Shown here: one piece after another, positions 5,739 through 5,746 of the stretch
How positions within the stretch are numbered: position 1 is the stretch's first letter
Layout of the letters: the number at the start of each line of letters is the position of its first letter
Assembly: GCA_024404125.1 (NCBI GenBank)
Contig: JAKSQL010000069.1
Coordinates: forward strand, 1-5,746
Length of the DNA: 5,746 bases
Direction: 5' to 3'
Origin: Clostridia bacterium
Lineage (GTDB): Bacteria; Bacillota; Clostridia; Oscillospirales; Acutalibacteraceae
Notes under the pieces: generated by a model
What the model saw: only the letters and a program-made list of their open reading frames with translations
Told to the model about the DNA's origin: nothing
Databases searched by the model: none
Translations under genes and position numbers: made by a program

Positions 5739-5746
5739 AAGGACAA

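Noticed and set aside
1..5746. tRNA, rRNA, CRISPR arrays, insertion sequences, defence or toxin genes.
   Set aside because: None was seen by eye. All long stretches are accounted for by housekeeping genes, and the gaps are short (at most 187 bases) and filled by promoters and terminators.

Overview
This window looks like a chromosomal housekeeping segment from a low-to-moderate GC member of the Firmicutes (Bacillota), most likely class Clostridia and close to the Ruminococcaceae/Oscillospiraceae-type gut lineages. The reasons are the strong purine-rich Shine-Dalgarno sequences, the YabR-like S1 protein tail, the two-subunit type class I fumarase alpha chain, the ribosomal protein S12 with the clostridial-type insertion after its N-terminus, and a CtsR-type heat-shock operator. 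The lineage assignment is inferred from recalled family features, not from a search. All genes read on the + strand.

Layout. Bases 1-294 hold the 3' end of an S1-domain RNA-binding protein gene, closed by an intrinsic terminator (301-338). A tightly packed three-gene run follows: fumarate hydratase alpha subunit (350-1192), a THUMP-domain 23S rRNA-type methyltransferase (1192-2319, overlapping the fumarase stop by one base), and a diacylglycerol-kinase-family lipid kinase (2341-3264). The heat-shock chaperonin operon groES-groEL (3353-3637, 3650-5290) comes next, with its own sigma-A type promoter; a near-consensus CtsR operator overlaps the -35 box and no CIRCE element is visible. groEL ends in a strong intrinsic terminator (5334-5368). 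A consensus extended -10 promoter (5393-5421) and a leader with a palindrome then lead into rpsL (ribosomal protein S12, 5478 onward). The rpsL reading frame hits an amber codon at residue 87, within a stretch where several normally invariant residues are altered, right at the end of the window.

How the genes relate. GroES and GroEL form the folding chamber and are co-transcribed. The fumarase, methyltransferase and lipid kinase do not form an obvious pathway; their spacing suggests only co-transcription. rpsL normally heads the str operon (rpsL-rpsG-fusA-tuf), which would lie beyond the window.

I did not find a previously undescribed system. The points most worth checking are the CtsR-only control inferred for groESL, the polyalanine C-terminal tail of GroEL, the fumarase alpha subunit without an adjacent beta subunit, and the broken or mis-assembled 3' end of rpsL.
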